From Paracoccus haematequi (GTDB lineage Bacteria; Pseudomonadota; Alphaproteobacteria; Rhodobacterales; Rhodobacteraceae): a DNA stretch of 64,000 bases. The notes beneath the pieces are model-generated. The model worked only from the letters and a program-made list of their open reading frames with translations, had not been told where the DNA came from and made no database searches. This document shows, one piece after another, positions 37,004 to 46,613 of the stretch. Numbering within the stretch: position 1 is the first letter of the stretch; each line of letters begins with the position of its first letter. The stretch covers positions 1-64,000 of the forward strand of contig NZ_UZWE01000062.1 of the NCBI RefSeq assembly GCF_900631945.1. Direction: 5' to 3'. The translations under genes and the position numbers were made by a program.

Positions 37004-37056
37004 GCCCCCATCGCAGCCGGATCCGCCCCAGGGCGAGATTCGCCTGTCCTGCGCGC

Positions 37057-37087
37057 GGCCGCCTTCTGGGCGGCCTTGCACTTTTTT
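37057..37087 (+). promoter_or_regulatory. Attenuator-like hairpin in the S10 leader
   Basis: GGCCGCC (37057-37063) and GGCGGCC (37069-37075) form a perfect stem around TTCTG and are followed by TTGCACTTTTTT. This has the form of an intrinsic terminator between the promoter and rpsJ, so it may attenuate the operon. Confidence 0.55.
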
Positions 37088-37160
37088 ATACGGTCCGATG
37101 CTGGCGCCGCGTGGTGCGTCGTCAGCCTCTCGACTGGAACTCCCCGTCAGAGGGATGACT

Positions 37161-37469
37161 ATGCAAAGTCAGAATATCCGCATCCGGCTGAAGGCGTTCG
37201 ATTACCGCGTGCTGGAAGCCAGCACCCAGGAAATCGTCAACACCGCCAAACGCACCGGCGCGACCGTCCGCGGCCCGATTCCGCTGCCGAACAAGATCGA
37301 GAAATTTACCGTCTTGCGTGGCCCGCATATCGACAAGAAGTCGCGCGATCAGTGGGAAATCCGCACCCACAAGCGCCTGCTGGACATCGTTGATCCGACT
37401 CCGCAGACCGTTGACGCCCTGATGAAGCTCGACCTCGCCGCCGGCGTGGATGTCGAGATCAAGGTGTAA
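37161..37469 (+). CDS. rpsJ: 30S ribosomal protein S10
   Basis: The 102-residue S10 is also the partner (NusE) of NusB and NusG. It starts [20 protein letters not shown] and includes [21 protein letters not shown] chose the ATG at 37161 rather than the in-frame one at 37155 because AGAGGG is at proper distance and related proteins begin MQSQ. It opens the S10 operon. Confidence 0.97.
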   Translation: MQSQNIRIRLKAFDYRVLEASTQEIVNTAKRTGATVRGPIPLPNKIEKFTVLRGPHIDKKSRDQWEIRTHKRLLDIVDPTPQTVDALMKLDLAAGVDVEIKV

Positions 37470-37479
37470 GGAGGCGACC

Positions 37480-38376
37480 ATGCTGCGTACTGGTATCATC
37501 GCCAAGAAACTGGGCATGACCCGTCTGTTCCTGGAAGACGGTCGTCAGGTTCCCGTGACCGTCCTGCAACTGGACAACCTGCAAGTCGTCGATCAGCGCA
37601 CCGTCGCGCGCGACGGCTATACCGCCGTCCAGCTGGGCGCCGGGGTCGCCAAGGCCAAGCGCACCACCGCCGCGATGCGCGGCCACTTTGCCAAGGCCAG
37701 CGTTGCGCCCAAGCGCAAGATCGCGGAATTCCGCGTGGCCGAGGAAAACCTGATCAACGTGGGCGAGGAAATCACCGCTGACCATTACTTCGCCGGTCAG
37801 TACGTGGACATCGCCGGCACCTCGATCGGTAAAGGCTTTGCGGGCGCCATGAAGCGTCACAATTTCGGCGGTCTGCGCGCCTCGCACGGTGTGTCGATCA
37901 GCCACCGTTCGCATGGGTCCACCGGCCAGTGCCAGGATCCCGGTAAGGTGTTCAAGGGCAAGAAGATGGCGGGTCACCTGGGCGCCGTCCGCGTCACCAC
38001 GCAGAACCTGCAAGTCGTGCGCACGGATGCCGACCGTGGCCTGATCATGGTCAAGGGCTCGGTTCCCGGTTCGAAGGGCGGCTGGGTCACCATCAAGGAC
38101 GCCGTGAAGAAAGCGGCGCCCGAGAACGTGATCTATCCCGCCGCGCTGAAATCGGCCGCTGACGAAGCCCGCCGCCTGGCCGAAGCCGCCGCCGCCGAAG
38201 CCGCCGCCGCCGAGGAGGCCGCCCGCGAGGCTGCCGCCGCCGAAGCCGCCGCCGCCGAGGAGGCCGCCCTGGCCGAGGCGCAGGCTTCGATCGAGGCCGA
38301 CAAGGAAGCTGCCGATCCGAACGCCGACAAGGCTTCTGATGGTGCGGATGCTGCGCCCGAAGGAGATAAACAATGA
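37480..38376 (+). CDS. rplC: 50S ribosomal protein L3 with extended Ala/Glu-rich tail
   Basis: The 298-residue L3 has the conserved core to about residue 227, including the 23S-binding loop [21 protein letters not shown] tail of about 70 residues then follows, rich in Ala, Glu and Asp, in contrast to the 209 residues of E. coli L3. The tail contains a 15-residue unit in two tandem copies (codons 235-264). Such tails occur in Rhodobacteraceae L3 and are probably disordered. AAGGAGG precedes the ATG. The TGA overlaps the rplD ATG. Confidence 0.96.
   Translation: MLRTGIIAKKLGMTRLFLEDGRQVPVTVLQLDNLQVVDQRTVARDGYTAVQLGAGVAKAKRTTAAMRGHFAKASVAPKRKIAEFRVAEENLINVGEEITADHYFAGQYVDIAGTSIGKGFAGAMKRHNFGGLRASHGVSISHRSHGSTGQCQDPGKVFKGKKMAGHLGAVRVTTQNLQVVRTDADRGLIMVKGSVPGSKGGWVTIKDAVKKAAPENVIYPAALKSAADEARRLAEAAAAEAAAAEEAAREAAAAEAAAAEEAALAEAQASIEADKEAADPNADKASDGADAAPEGDKQ
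38182..38271 (+). repeat. 45-bp in-frame tandem repeat in rplC
   Basis: Codons 235-249 and 250-264 both encode [14 protein letters not shown] followed by Arg in the first copy and Leu in the second. The DNA of the two copies differs at only a few positions, so it is likely a recent duplication in the acidic tail of L3. Confidence 0.85.
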
Positions 38377-38993
38377 AACTCGATGTGATCAAGCTGGACA
38401 CCGGCAAGGCCGGTGAAATCGAGCTGGCGGACGAGATCTTCGGGCTGGAGCCGCGCGGCGACATCCTGCAACGCGTCGTCCGCTGGCAGCGCGCCAAGGC
38501 GCAGGCGGGCACCCATTCGGTGCTGGGCAAGTCGGATGTCAGCTATTCGACCAAGAAGATCTATCGCCAGAAAGGCACCGGCGGCGCCCGCCACGGTTCC
38601 CGCAAGGCGCCGATCTTCCGCCACGGCGGCGTCTACAAAGGCCCGACCCCCCGGTCGCACGCCTTCGACCTGCCCAAGAAGGTGCGCGCCCTGGGCCTGC
38701 GCCATGCCCTGTCCGCGAAGGCCACGGCCGGTGAACTGGTGATCGTCGAGGATCTGAACCTTGCCGACGCGAAGACCGCCGCTGTCGCCAAGGCCGTCAA
38801 GGAAAACGGCTGGAAGCGCGTGCTGGTGATCGACGGGGCCGAGGTCAACGAAGGCTTCGCCCGCGCCGCCCGCAACATTGAAGGCGTGGACATCCTGCCG
38901 TCGATGGGCGCCAACGTGTATGACATCCTGAAGCGCGATACGCTGGTGATCACGCGGTCGGGTGTCGAAGCTCTGGAGGCTCGTTTGAAATGA
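38373..38993 (+). CDS. rplD: 50S ribosomal protein L4
   Basis: The 206-residue L4 lines the exit tunnel with its loop around [20 protein letters not shown] (about residues 64-83). In gammaproteobacteria L4 also represses its own operon. The ATG overlaps the L3 stop (ATGA) and its own stop overlaps rplW in the same manner, so rplC, rplD and rplW are translated in a coupled series. Confidence 0.98.
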   Translation: MKLDVIKLDTGKAGEIELADEIFGLEPRGDILQRVVRWQRAKAQAGTHSVLGKSDVSYSTKKIYRQKGTGGARHGSRKAPIFRHGGVYKGPTPRSHAFDLPKKVRALGLRHALSAKATAGELVIVEDLNLADAKTAAVAKAVKENGWKRVLVIDGAEVNEGFARAARNIEGVDILPSMGANVYDILKRDTLVITRSGVEALEARLK

Positions 38994-39286
38994 GCGCGAA
39001 AGCCGAACATTACGACGTGATCGTCAAGCCGATCATCACCGAAAAAGCCACCATGACGTCGGAAAACAACGGCGTGGTCTTCCAGGTGTCCAAGGACTCG
39101 AGCAAGCCGCAGATCAAGCAGGCGGTCGAGGCCCTGTTCGGCGTCAAGGTGAAGGCGGTCAACACCACCATCACCAAGGGCAAGCAGAAGCGGTTCCGGG
39201 GCATCCTGGGCCGTCGCAGCGACGTGAAGAAGGCCTATGTGACCCTGGAAGAGGGCAACACTATCGACGTGTCCACCGGACTCTGA
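38990..39286 (+). CDS. rplW: 50S ribosomal protein L23
   Basis: The 98-residue L23 sits at the tunnel exit, where it contacts signal recognition particle and trigger factor. It includes [13 protein letters not shown] and [20 protein letters not shown]. It starts within the rplD stop codon. rplB follows after 93 bases that hold two small hairpins. Confidence 0.97.
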   Translation: MSAKAEHYDVIVKPIITEKATMTSENNGVVFQVSKDSSKPQIKQAVEALFGVKVKAVNTTITKGKQKRFRGILGRRSDVKKAYVTLEEGNTIDVSTGL

Positions 39287-39302
39287 TAGCAGGCGGGAAT
39301 CT

Positions 39303-39334
39303 GCGGCCCTGGGCAACCGGGGCCGCGATCTTTT
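39303..39334 (+). promoter_or_regulatory. Terminator-like hairpin between rplW and rplB
   Basis: GCGGCCC (39303-39309) and GGGCCGC (39320-39326) pair around a 10-base loop, followed by GATCTTTT. A second hairpin, GGACCA-CCC-TGGTCC, lies at 39344-39358 just before the ribosome site. Partial termination or translational control is possible. Confidence 0.35.
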
Positions 39335-39379
39335 GACGACAACGGACCACCCTGGTCCAAAGCAACGGAAGACAGAAAG

Positions 39380-40219
39380 ATGGCATTGAAGTCGTATAAA
39401 CCGACGACGCCTGGCCAGCGCGGGCTGGTTCTGATCGACCGTTCGGAGCTTTGGAAAGGTCGCCCGGTCAAGTCCCTCACCGAGGGGTTGACCAAGAACG
39501 GCGGTCGGAACAACACCGGACGGATCACCATGCGCCGCAAGGGCGGCGGGGCGAAGCGCCTGTATCGCATCGTCGATTTCAAGCGCACCAAGTTCGACAT
39601 GGCCGCCGTGGTCGAGCGGATCGAATACGATCCCAACCGCACCGCCTTCATCGCCCTGATCGGCTATGAGGATGGTGAGCGCGCCTATATCCTGGCGCCG
39701 CAGCGCCTGGCCGTCGGCGACAAGGTCGTCGCCGGCGCCAAGGTGGACGTGAAGCCCGGCAACGCCATGCCGTTCAGCGGCATGCCGATCGGCACGATCG
39801 TCCACAACGTCGAGCTGAAGCCCGGCAAGGGCGGCCAGATCGCCCGCTCGGCAGGCACCTATGCCCAGTTCGTCGGCCGCGACGGCGGCTATGCCCAGAT
39901 CCGCCTGTCCTCGGGCGAGCTGCGCCTGGTCCGCCAGGAATGCATGGCGACCATCGGCGCCGTGTCGAATGCCGACCATTCGAACCAGAACCTGGGCAAG
40001 GCCGGCCGCAACCGCCACAAGGGCATCCGTCCCAGCGTTCGCGGTGTTGCGATGAACCCGATCGACCACCCGCATGGTGGTGGTGAGGGCCGGACTTCGG
40101 GTGGCCGCACGCCGGTCACGCCCTGGGGCAAGGACACCAAGGGCAAGAAGACCCGCAGCAACAAGGCGACCGACAAGTATATCTTGCGTTCGCGTCACGC
40201 GAAGAAGAAGGGGCGCTGA
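39380..40219 (+). CDS. rplB: 50S ribosomal protein L2
   Basis: The 279-residue L2 supports the peptidyl-transferase centre. The conserved C-terminal [17 protein letters not shown] is at about residues 225-241, including the histidine required for activity. The basic C-terminus RHAKKKGR is normal. A GAAGACAGAAAG stretch precedes the ATG. S19 follows after 3 bases. Confidence 0.98.
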   Translation: MALKSYKPTTPGQRGLVLIDRSELWKGRPVKSLTEGLTKNGGRNNTGRITMRRKGGGAKRLYRIVDFKRTKFDMAAVVERIEYDPNRTAFIALIGYEDGERAYILAPQRLAVGDKVVAGAKVDVKPGNAMPFSGMPIGTIVHNVELKPGKGGQIARSAGTYAQFVGRDGGYAQIRLSSGELRLVRQECMATIGAVSNADHSNQNLGKAGRNRHKGIRPSVRGVAMNPIDHPHGGGEGRTSGGRTPVTPWGKDTKGKKTRSNKATDKYILRSRHAKKKGR

Positions 40220-40222
40220 CCT

Positions 40223-40501
40223 ATGGCACGTTCTATCTGGAAAGGCCCCTTTGTTGACGCCTATGTGCTCAAGAAGGCGGAAAAGGCCCGCGACTCGGGG
40301 AAATCCGATGTCATCAAGATCTGGTCGCGCCGCTCGACCATCCTGCCGCAATTCGTCGGCCTGACCTTCGGCGTCTATAACGGGCAGAAGCACATCCCCG
40401 TTGCCGTCACCGAAGAGATGATCGGCCAGAAATTCGGTGAATATTCGCCCACGCGGACCTATTACGGCCACGCGGCGGACAAGAAAGCCAAGAGGAAGTA
40501 A
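40223..40501 (+). CDS. rpsS: 30S ribosomal protein S19
   Basis: The 92-residue S19 begins [20 protein letters not shown] and includes [20 protein letters not shown], both standard for S19 in the 30S head. It is packed 3 bases after rplB and 5 before rplV. Confidence 0.98.
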   Translation: MARSIWKGPFVDAYVLKKAEKARDSGKSDVIKIWSRRSTILPQFVGLTFGVYNGQKHIPVAVTEEMIGQKFGEYSPTRTYYGHAADKKAKRK

Positions 40502-40506
40502 TCGTC

Positions 40507-40887
40507 ATGGGTAAGGAAACCAATCCGCGCCGCGTGGCGGAGAACGAGGCGTTCGCCAAGACCAAGATGCTTCGCACATCGCCGCAGAAGCTGAACCTGG
40601 TCGCGCAGCTGATCCGCGGCAAGAAGGTGGACAAGGCCCTGGCCGACCTGACCTTCTCGCACAAGCGGATCGCGGGCGACGTGAAGAAGTGCCTGCAATC
40701 GGCGATCGCGAATGCCGAGAACAATCATGGGCTGGATGTCGACAACCTGGTCGTCGCCGAAGCCTGGGTTGGCAAGAACCTGGTGATGAAGCGCGGCCGT
40801 CCGCGGGCGCGTGGCCGTTATGGCAAGATCATGAAGCCGTTTTCGGAAATCACCATCAAGGTGCGCCAAGTCGAGGAGCAAGCGTAA
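40507..40887 (+). CDS. rplV: 50S ribosomal protein L22
   Basis: The 126-residue L22 reaches into the exit tunnel by a hairpin loop, here [18 protein letters not shown], a site of macrolide contacts. The sequence keeps the basic RARGR tip. The stop and the start of rpsC overlap as TAATG. Confidence 0.98.
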   Translation: MGKETNPRRVAENEAFAKTKMLRTSPQKLNLVAQLIRGKKVDKALADLTFSHKRIAGDVKKCLQSAIANAENNHGLDVDNLVVAEAWVGKNLVMKRGRPRARGRYGKIMKPFSEITIKVRQVEEQA

Positions 40888-41603
40888 TGGGTCAGAAGGT
40901 CAATCCGATCGGTATGCGCCTCCAGGTCAACCGCACCTGGGACAGCCGCTGGTACGCCGACGACAAGGACTATGGCAACCTGCTGCTTGAAGACCTGAAG
41001 ATCCGGGACTTCATCAAGACGGAAGCCAAGCAGGCCGGCATCAGCCGCGTGATCATCGAGCGTCCGCACCGCAAGTGCCGGGTGACGATCCATGCCGCGC
41101 GTCCGGGTGTGATCATCGGCAAGAAAGGCGCCGATATCGAAGTCCTGCGCAACAAGCTGGCGAACTTCACCAAGTCCGAAGTTCACCTGAACATCGTCGA
41201 AGTGCGCAAGCCCGAGGTCGATGCCGCCCTGGTCGCGGAATCGATCGCCCAGCAGCTGGAGCGTCGGGTTTCGTTCCGCCGCGCCATGAAGCGCGCGGTG
41301 CAGAACGCGATGCGCATGGGCGCCCTGGGCATCCGCGTGAACGTGTCGGGCCGTCTTGGCGGCGCCGAGATCGCGCGGACGGAATGGTACCGCGAAGGCC
41401 GTGTGCCGCTGCACACCCTGCGCGCCGACATCGACTATGCGCTGGCCGAAGCCACGACCCCTTACGGGATCATCGGGGTGAAGACCTGGATCTTCAAAGG
41501 CGAGATCATGGAGCACGACCCCCAGGCCCGCGACCGCAAGGCCGCCGAGGCTCAGGAAGGTCCGGCCCCCCGTGGTCCGCGCCGTGACCGCGACGCGCGC
41601 TAA
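40887..41603 (+). CDS. rpsC: 30S ribosomal protein S3
   Basis: The 238-residue S3 has the KH domain with the motif [20 protein letters not shown] (about residues 68-87), part of the mRNA entry helicase. Its start [13 protein letters not shown] is typical. The short charged tail ([13 protein letters not shown]) is common in this group. It overlaps rplV by one base. Confidence 0.98.
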   Translation: MGQKVNPIGMRLQVNRTWDSRWYADDKDYGNLLLEDLKIRDFIKTEAKQAGISRVIIERPHRKCRVTIHAARPGVIIGKKGADIEVLRNKLANFTKSEVHLNIVEVRKPEVDAALVAESIAQQLERRVSFRRAMKRAVQNAMRMGALGIRVNVSGRLGGAEIARTEWYREGRVPLHTLRADIDYALAEATTPYGIIGVKTWIFKGEIMEHDPQARDRKAAEAQEGPAPRGPRRDRDAR

Positions 41604-41615
41604 GGAGCAAACAAG

Positions 41616-42029
41616 ATGCTGCAACCGAAACGGACCAAGTTCCGCAAACAGCACAAGGGCCGGATCCACGGTGAAGCCAAGGGCGGTTTCGCCCTGAACT
41701 TCGGATCCTTCGCGCTGAAGGCCACCGAGCCCGAGCGTGTGACCGCCCGCCAGATCGAAGCGGCCCGCCGCGCGATCACCCGCCACATGAAGCGTCAGGG
41801 CCGGGTCTGGATCCGGATTTTCCCGGACGTGCCGGTTTCCTCGAAGCCGACCGAAGTGCGGATGGGCAAGGGTAAGGGCTCGGTCGACTTCTGGGCCGCC
41901 CGCGTTCATCCGGGCCGCATCATGTTCGAGATCGACGGCGTGTCCGACGAGATCGCGCGTGAGGCTCTGCGTCTGGGCGCCAACAAGCTGCCGGTCCTGA
42001 CCCGCATCGTCGCGCGCGAAGACTGGTAA
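41616..42029 (+). CDS. rplP: 50S ribosomal protein L16
   Basis: The 137-residue L16 lies near the A-site. It starts [20 protein letters not shown] and has [27 protein letters not shown] precedes the ATG. Unlike in most S10 operons, rpmC does not follow at once: a terminator and a promoter lie between. Confidence 0.98.
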   Translation: MLQPKRTKFRKQHKGRIHGEAKGGFALNFGSFALKATEPERVTARQIEAARRAITRHMKRQGRVWIRIFPDVPVSSKPTEVRMGKGKGSVDFWAARVHPGRIMFEIDGVSDEIAREALRLGANKLPVLTRIVAREDW

Positions 42030-42062
42030 GGGCAGGGGCATTGCCCCACCGTTCGAAACAGG

Positions 42063-42088
42063 CCCCGCCGGGTGACTGGCGGGGTTTT
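42063..42088 (+). terminator. Intrinsic terminator inside the S10 operon after rplP
   Basis: CCCCGCC (42063-42069) and GGCGGGG (42078-42084) form a perfect 7-bp stem with an 8-base loop followed by TTTT, 34 bases after the rplP stop. Confidence 0.75.
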
Positions 42089-42111
42089 CCCATTCCCATT
42101 CGGGAAAGGGC

Positions 42112-42140
42112 TTGCAGGAAAGGGCCGTTGCCTGTATGGG
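42112..42140 (+). promoter_or_regulatory. Promoter for rpmC and downstream ribosomal genes
   Basis: TTGCAG (42112-42117) and TATGGG (42135-42140) are 17 bases apart. It follows the terminator and lies 84 bases before rpmC. Confidence 0.55.
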
Positions 42141-42223
42141 ACGGCCTTCATCACGAAACTCCACCGGGAATCAGGGTGGCCCTGCGTGCAGGGGCTCTCC
42201 GGTGATGTTGAAAGGAACAGCGC

Positions 42224-42430
42224 ATGAAAGCGCAGGATCTGACGTCGAAGACGCCCGACCAGTTGAAGGATCAACTGATCGCGCTGAAGAAGGAGGCCTT
42301 CAACCTCCGCTTCCAGCAGGCCACCGGCCAGCTTGAAAGCACTGCCCGGATGCGCGCCGTGCGCCGCGACGTGGCCCGTGTGAAGACCATTCTGAACCAG
42401 AAGGCGGCCGAAGCCGCCGCAGCGAACTGA
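42224..42430 (+). CDS. rpmC: 50S ribosomal protein L29
   Basis: The 68-residue L29 is a helical hairpin near the tunnel exit. [20 protein letters not shown] and [15 protein letters not shown] are the usual conserved parts. GAAAGGAA precedes the ATG. It heads the second half of the ribosomal cluster after the internal terminator. Confidence 0.97.
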   Translation: MKAQDLTSKTPDQLKDQLIALKKEAFNLRFQQATGQLESTARMRAVRRDVARVKTILNQKAAEAAAAN

Positions 42431-42440
42431 GGAGCGGCCC

Positions 42441-42686
42441 ATGCCCAAACGCATCCTGCAAGGCCGCGTCACCAGCGACAAGAACGAGCAGACCATCACC
42501 GTTCTGGTCGAGCGCCGCTTCAAGCATCCGCTGCTGCACAAGACCGTTCGTTCGTCCAAGAAATATCGGGCGCATGACGCATTGAACCAGTTCAAGGTGG
42601 GCGACGAGGTTCGCATCGTCGAATGCGCCCCCATCTCGAAGACGAAACGCTGGACTGTCCTGACGGACGACGCGGTTACCGCGTAA
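42441..42686 (+). CDS. rpsQ: 30S ribosomal protein S17
   Basis: The 81-residue OB-fold protein binds 16S rRNA early in assembly. It begins [20 protein letters not shown] and includes [26 protein letters not shown] precedes the ATG. It is 10 bases from rpmC and 78 from rplN. Confidence 0.98.
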   Translation: MPKRILQGRVTSDKNEQTITVLVERRFKHPLLHKTVRSSKKYRAHDALNQFKVGDEVRIVECAPISKTKRWTVLTDDAVTA

Positions 42687-42764
42687 GTCCATCATCACAG
42701 ATCAGAAATGATCGAAACCCTGGGGCCGGAATAAGGCCGGTCCCCAAAGGTCGGGAGAAACCAA

Positions 42765-43133
42765 ATGATCCAGATGCAGACCAATCTGGATGTTGCTGAC
42801 AACTCCGGCGCTCGCCGGGTTCAGTGCATCAAGGTCCTGGGTGGTTCGCACCGTCGCTATGCGTCGGTGGGCGACATTATCGTCGTGTCCGTCAAGGAAG
42901 CCATCCCGCGGGGCCGGGTGAAGAAGGGCGATGTCCGCAAGGCCGTCGTCGTTCGCACCGCCAAGGAAGTGAAGCGCGAGGATGGCACGTCCATCCGCTT
43001 CGACCGCAACGCCGCCGTCATCCTGAACAACCAGGGCGAGCCGGTCGGCACCCGTATCTTCGGGCCGGTCGTCCGCGAACTGCGCGCGAAGAACTTCATG
43101 AAGATCATCTCGCTTGCGCCGGAGGTGCTGTAA
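42765..43133 (+). CDS. rplN: 50S ribosomal protein L14
   Basis: The 122-residue L14 forms an intersubunit bridge and is the docking site for the silencing factor Rsf[21 protein letters not shown] opens the protein and the length is the universal 122. GGGAG lies before the ATG. Its stop overlaps the rplX start (TAATG). Confidence 0.98.
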   Translation: MIQMQTNLDVADNSGARRVQCIKVLGGSHRRYASVGDIIVVSVKEAIPRGRVKKGDVRKAVVVRTAKEVKREDGTSIRFDRNAAVILNNQGEPVGTRIFGPVVRELRAKNFMKIISLAPEVL

Positions 43134-43438
43134 TGGCTGCCAAGCTGAAAAAGGGCGACAAGGTCGTCGTGCTGGCCGGCAAGGACAAGGGCAAGCAAGG
43201 TGAAATCACCGCCGTGTTCCCGAAAGAGAACAAGGCCGTGGTCGACGGCATCAACATCGCCATCCGCCACCAGCGTCAGACCCAGACGACCCAGGGCGGC
43301 CGCACGCCGAAGGCGATGCCGATCGACCTGTCGAACCTGGCGCTGCTGGACAAGAACGGCAAAGCGACCCGCGTCGGCTTCCGCGTGGAAGGCGACCAGA
43401 AGGTCCGTTTCGCCAAGACCACGGGAGACGTGATCTGA
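43133..43438 (+). CDS. rplX: 50S ribosomal protein L24
   Basis: The 101-residue L24 is an assembly initiator with a KOW motif, [20 protein letters not shown] (residues 6-25). It overlaps rplN and rplE by one base each, so all three are translated in a chain. Confidence 0.97.
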   Translation: MAAKLKKGDKVVVLAGKDKGKQGEITAVFPKENKAVVDGINIAIRHQRQTQTTQGGRTPKAMPIDLSNLALLDKNGKATRVGFRVEGDQKVRFAKTTGDVI

Positions 43439-43998
43439 TGCTGGACGCAAGCAAATACACGCCGCGCCTGAAGTCGGTTTACCGCGACACGATCCGGGCC
43501 GCGCTGAAGGAAGAATTCGGCTACAAGAACGACATGCAGATCCCGCGTCTGGACAAGATCGTCCTGAACATGGGCATCGGCGAGGCCGTCAAGGATACCA
43601 AGAAGGTCAAGCAGGGCGCCGAGGAACTGTCGCTGATCGCCGGCCAGAAGGCCGTGATCACCAAGGCGAAGAACTCGATCGCCGGTTTCCGCGTCCGCGA
43701 GGAAATGCCGCTGGGCGCCAAGGTGACCCTGCGCGGCGACCGGATGTACGAATTCCTGGACCGCCTGATCAACATCGCGCTGCCGCGCGTCCGCGACTTC
43801 CGCGGCGTGAAGGGCACCTCGTTCGACGGCCGCGGCAACTATGCCATGGGCCTGAAGGAGCACATCGTGTTCCCGGAAATCAACTTCGACAAGGTCGACG
43901 AAGTTCTGGGGATGGACATCATCATCTGCACCACGGCGCCGACCGACGCCGAAGCGAAAGCGCTGTTGAAGCATTTCAACATGCCCTTCAACAGCTGA
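43438..43998 (+). CDS. rplE: 50S ribosomal protein L5
   Basis: The 186-residue L5 binds 5S rRNA. The conserved blocks [19 protein letters not shown] and [20 protein letters not shown] are present. The start overlaps the L24 stop (TGATG). S14 follows after 17 bases. Confidence 0.98.
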   Translation: MLDASKYTPRLKSVYRDTIRAALKEEFGYKNDMQIPRLDKIVLNMGIGEAVKDTKKVKQGAEELSLIAGQKAVITKAKNSIAGFRVREEMPLGAKVTLRGDRMYEFLDRLINIALPRVRDFRGVKGTSFDGRGNYAMGLKEHIVFPEINFDKVDEVLGMDIIICTTAPTDAEAKALLKHFNMPFNS

Positions 43999-44015
43999 TC
44001 GCGGAGGTAAGAGAT

Positions 44016-44321
44016 ATGGCAAAGAAATCCATGGTCGAGCGCGAGAAGAAGCGCGAGCGTCTGGTCGCGAAGTTCGCCGCCAAGCGCGCCTCTCTGAAAG
44101 AGGTCATCAACGATCAGTCCCGTCCGATGGAAGAGCGGTTCAAGGCTTCGCTGAAGCTGGCCGAGCTGCCGCGCAATTCGTCGGAAACGCGTCTGCACAA
44201 CCGGTGCCAACTGACCGGCCGTCCGCACGCGTATTACCGCAAACTGAAACTGTCGCGGATCATGCTGCGCGAGCTCGGCTCGAACGGTCAGATCCCCGGC
44301 CTTGTCAAATCCAGCTGGTAA
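44016..44321 (+). CDS. rpsN: 30S ribosomal protein S14, zinc-independent type
   Basis: The 101-residue S14 is the long form without the CxxC pairs of zinc-binding S14. The conserved [20 protein letters not shown] is near residues 66-85. GGAGG precedes the ATG. It is followed by rpsH after 9 bases. Confidence 0.98.
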   Translation: MAKKSMVEREKKRERLVAKFAAKRASLKEVINDQSRPMEERFKASLKLAELPRNSSETRLHNRCQLTGRPHAYYRKLKLSRIMLRELGSNGQIPGLVKSSW

Positions 44322-44330
44322 GGGGGCACA

Positions 44331-44729
44331 ATGTCGATGAACGATCCTCTCGGCGATATGCTGACCCGCATCCGCAATGCGCAGATGCGCGGCAAATCGA
44401 CCGTGCGCACCCCGGCCTCCAAGCTGCGCGCTTGGGTTCTGGACGTGCTGAAAGCCGAAGGCTACATCCGCGGCTATGAAGAAGTCACCACCGATGCCGG
44501 TCACAAGGAACTGGAAATCGGTCTGAAGTACCACGACGGCACCCCGGTCATCCGGGAACTGTCGCGCGTTTCGAAACCGGGCCGCCGCGTTTATGCGGGC
44601 GCTCGGGAAATCCCGCAGGTCCGTCAGGGTCTGGGCGTGTCCATCGTCTCGACCCCCAAGGGCGTCATGTCGGATGCAGCGGCTCGCAATGCCAATGTCG
44701 GCGGCGAAGTCCTCTGCACCGTGTTCTAA
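44331..44729 (+). CDS. rpsH: 30S ribosomal protein S8
   Basis: The 132-residue S8 binds the central domain of 16S rRNA. It begins [20 protein letters not shown] and ends in [20 protein letters not shown]. In gammaproteobacteria it also represses the spc operon. AGGGGG lies before the ATG. Confidence 0.98.
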   Translation: MSMNDPLGDMLTRIRNAQMRGKSTVRTPASKLRAWVLDVLKAEGYIRGYEEVTTDAGHKELEIGLKYHDGTPVIRELSRVSKPGRRVYAGAREIPQVRQGLGVSIVSTPKGVMSDAAARNANVGGEVLCTVF

Positions 44730-44739
44730 GGAGGGCAGA

Positions 44740-45273
44740 ATGTCTCGGATTGGTAAGAAGCCGGTCGTGCTGCCCAAGGGCGTGACGGCCGAGATCAAGG
44801 GTCAGACGATCGAGGTGAAGGGTCCGAAAGGCACCCGCAGCTTCACGGCGACCGACGATGTGGATCTGGTGCTGGACGACGGCGCGGTCGCGGTCAAACC
44901 GCGCGGCACCTCGAAACGCGCCCGCCAGCAGTGGGGCCTGACCCGCTCGATGGTGGAAAACCTGACGGTCGGCGTGTCGGAAGGCTTCAAGAAAGAGCTT
45001 GAAATCCAGGGCGTCGGCTATCGTGCGACGATGCAGGGCAAGACCCTGAAGCTGGCCCTGGGCTATTCGCATGACGTGAACTTCGAAACGCCGGACGGCG
45101 TGACGATCACGGCGCCGAAGCAGACCGAAATCGTTGTGGAAGGCATCGACCAGCAGCTTGTTGGTCAGGTGGCCGCGAACATCCGCGAGTGGCGCCGCCC
45201 CGAGCCCTACAAGGGCAAGGGCATTCGCTACAAGGGCGAGTTCGTCTTCCGCAAGGAAGGCAAGAAGAAGTAA
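44740..45273 (+). CDS. rplF: 50S ribosomal protein L6
   Basis: The 177-residue L6 sits near the GTPase centre. [15 protein letters not shown] starts the protein and [20 protein letters not shown] is the standard C-terminal part. GGAGGGC precedes the ATG at 44740; longer in-frame codons lie inside rpsH and are not used. Confidence 0.98.
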   Translation: MSRIGKKPVVLPKGVTAEIKGQTIEVKGPKGTRSFTATDDVDLVLDDGAVAVKPRGTSKRARQQWGLTRSMVENLTVGVSEGFKKELEIQGVGYRATMQGKTLKLALGYSHDVNFETPDGVTITAPKQTEIVVEGIDQQLVGQVAANIREWRRPEPYKGKGIRYKGEFVFRKEGKKK

Positions 45274-45285
45274 GGGGCGCATGAA

Positions 45286-45645
45286 ATGGCACTGAAAAAG
45301 CAAGAGCTGTTCGCAAAGCGCCGCCTGCGCGTTCGCAACAAGCTGCGGGCGATGTCGAACGGCCGTCCGCGTCTGTCGGTCCACCGCTCGTCGAAGAACA
45401 TCTCGGTCCAGGTCATCGACGACCTGAACGGCGTGACCCTGGCTTCGGCCAGCACGCTGGAGAAGGACTTCGGCCTGGTCGGCAAGAACAACGTCGAGGC
45501 CGCGGCCAAGATCGGCACCGCGATCGCCGAGCGGGCGAAAGCCGCCGGGATCGAGGAGGTCGTCTTCGACCGTGGCGGCTTCATCTTCCACGGCAAGGTG
45601 AAGGCTCTGGCCGACGCCGCCCGTGAAGGTGGTCTGAAGTTCTGA
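45286..45645 (+). CDS. rplR: 50S ribosomal protein L18
   Basis: The 119-residue L18 carries 5S rRNA with L5. [18 protein letters not shown] and the C-terminal [23 protein letters not shown] ending (here FHGKVK) match the family. The gap to rpsE is 124 bases and contains a 9-bp hairpin (GGGCGGCGC 45652-45660 with GCGCCGCCC 45675-45683) but no U-run. Confidence 0.98.
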   Translation: MALKKQELFAKRRLRVRNKLRAMSNGRPRLSVHRSSKNISVQVIDDLNGVTLASASTLEKDFGLVGKNNVEAAAKIGTAIAERAKAAGIEEVVFDRGGFIFHGKVKALADAAREGGLKF

Positions 45646-45769
45646 TCCTGCGGGCGGCGCCTTCCTACAAGGGCGCGCCGCCCCGATGATCCGGGGGCCA
45701 TCATCCTGTGGCCCACCAGGATTGACATCAACCGGCGCGGATCGCGCGCCAGAATGCAAGGAATGCCAT

Positions 45770-46348
45770 ATGGCAGAACGTGACAACCGCCGGGGCCGCC
45801 GCGAAGAGCGCGAGGAAAACCCGGAATTCCAGGATCGTTTGGTCGCGATCAACCGCGTCTCGAAGACCGTCAAGGGCGGCAAGCGCTTCGGCTTCGCGGC
45901 GTTGGTGGTCGTCGGCGATCAGCGCGGCCGAGTCGGCTTCGGCAAGGGCAAGGCCAAGGAAGTGCCGGAAGCCATCCGCAAGGCGACCGAGCAGGCGAAA
46001 CGCAGCCTGGTCCGCGTGCCGCTGCGCGACGGCCGCACGCTGCACCATGACATCGAAGGCCGCCACGGCGCGGGCAAGGTGATCATGCGCACCGCCGTTC
46101 CGGGCACCGGGATCATCGCCGGCGGTCCGATGCGCGCCGTGTTCGAGATGCTGGGCGTTCAGGATGTCGTTGCGAAATCGCAAGGGTCGCAGAACCCCTA
46201 CAACATGATCCGCGCGACGCTGGACGGCCTGAAGAAGGAAGCCAGCCCCCGTTCGGTCGCGCAGCGTCGCGGCAAGAAGGTGGCCGACATCCTGCCGCAG
46301 GACAACAAGCCTGCTGCCGAAGCCGCCGCCGAAACCGTCGAAGCGTAA
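45770..46348 (+). CDS. rpsE: 30S ribosomal protein S5
   Basis: The 192-residue S5 helps keep translation accurate. It has the double-stranded-RNA-binding part [20 protein letters not shown] and [19 protein letters not shown]. The N-terminal [20 protein letters not shown] is typical of this group, so the ATG at 45770 is chosen; AAGGAA precedes it. rpmD follows after 12 bases. Confidence 0.98.
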   Translation: MAERDNRRGRREEREENPEFQDRLVAINRVSKTVKGGKRFGFAALVVVGDQRGRVGFGKGKAKEVPEAIRKATEQAKRSLVRVPLRDGRTLHHDIEGRHGAGKVIMRTAVPGTGIIAGGPMRAVFEMLGVQDVVAKSQGSQNPYNMIRATLDGLKKEASPRSVAQRRGKKVADILPQDNKPAAEAAAETVEA

Positions 46349-46360
46349 GGAGACAGGCGT

Positions 46361-46546
46361 ATGGCAACCATCGTCGTCAAGCAGATCGGCAGCCCGATCC
46401 GCCGCCCCGCCATCCAGCGCGAGACGCTGAAGGGCCTGGGCCTGAACAAGATGAATCGCACCCGCGAGCTGGAGGATACCCCCTCGATCCGCGGCATGGT
46501 CGCCAAGATCCCGCATCTGGTGACGATCATCGAAGAAAAAGCGTAA
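46361..46546 (+). CDS. rpmD: 50S ribosomal protein L30
   Basis: The 61-residue L30 has the conserved [20 protein letters not shown] and ends in [22 protein letters not shown] precedes the ATG. In most bacteria rplO follows directly. Here a strong terminator and three unrelated genes come first. Confidence 0.97.
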   Translation: MATIVVKQIGSPIRRPAIQRETLKGLGLNKMNRTRELEDTPSIRGMVAKIPHLVTIIEEKA

Positions 46547-46566
46547 TCCGCAAGGACCGCGAACAG

Positions 46567-46595
46567 AAACGCCCCGGAGAAATCCGGGGCGTTTT
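46567..46595 (+). terminator. Strong terminator after rpmD
   Basis: AAACGCCCCGGA and TCCGGGGCGTTT form a perfect 12-bp stem with a GAAA tetraloop and a final TTTT. With its A-rich left side it can also stop the minus-strand VPLPA gene. Confidence 0.95.
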
Positions 46596-46613
46596 CGTTT
46601 GTCGGCAATCCGG

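Noticed and set aside
45722-45727. TTGACA before rpsE as a promoter
   Set aside because: No acceptable -10 lies 15-19 bases downstream; the sequence there is GC-rich (CGCGCC).
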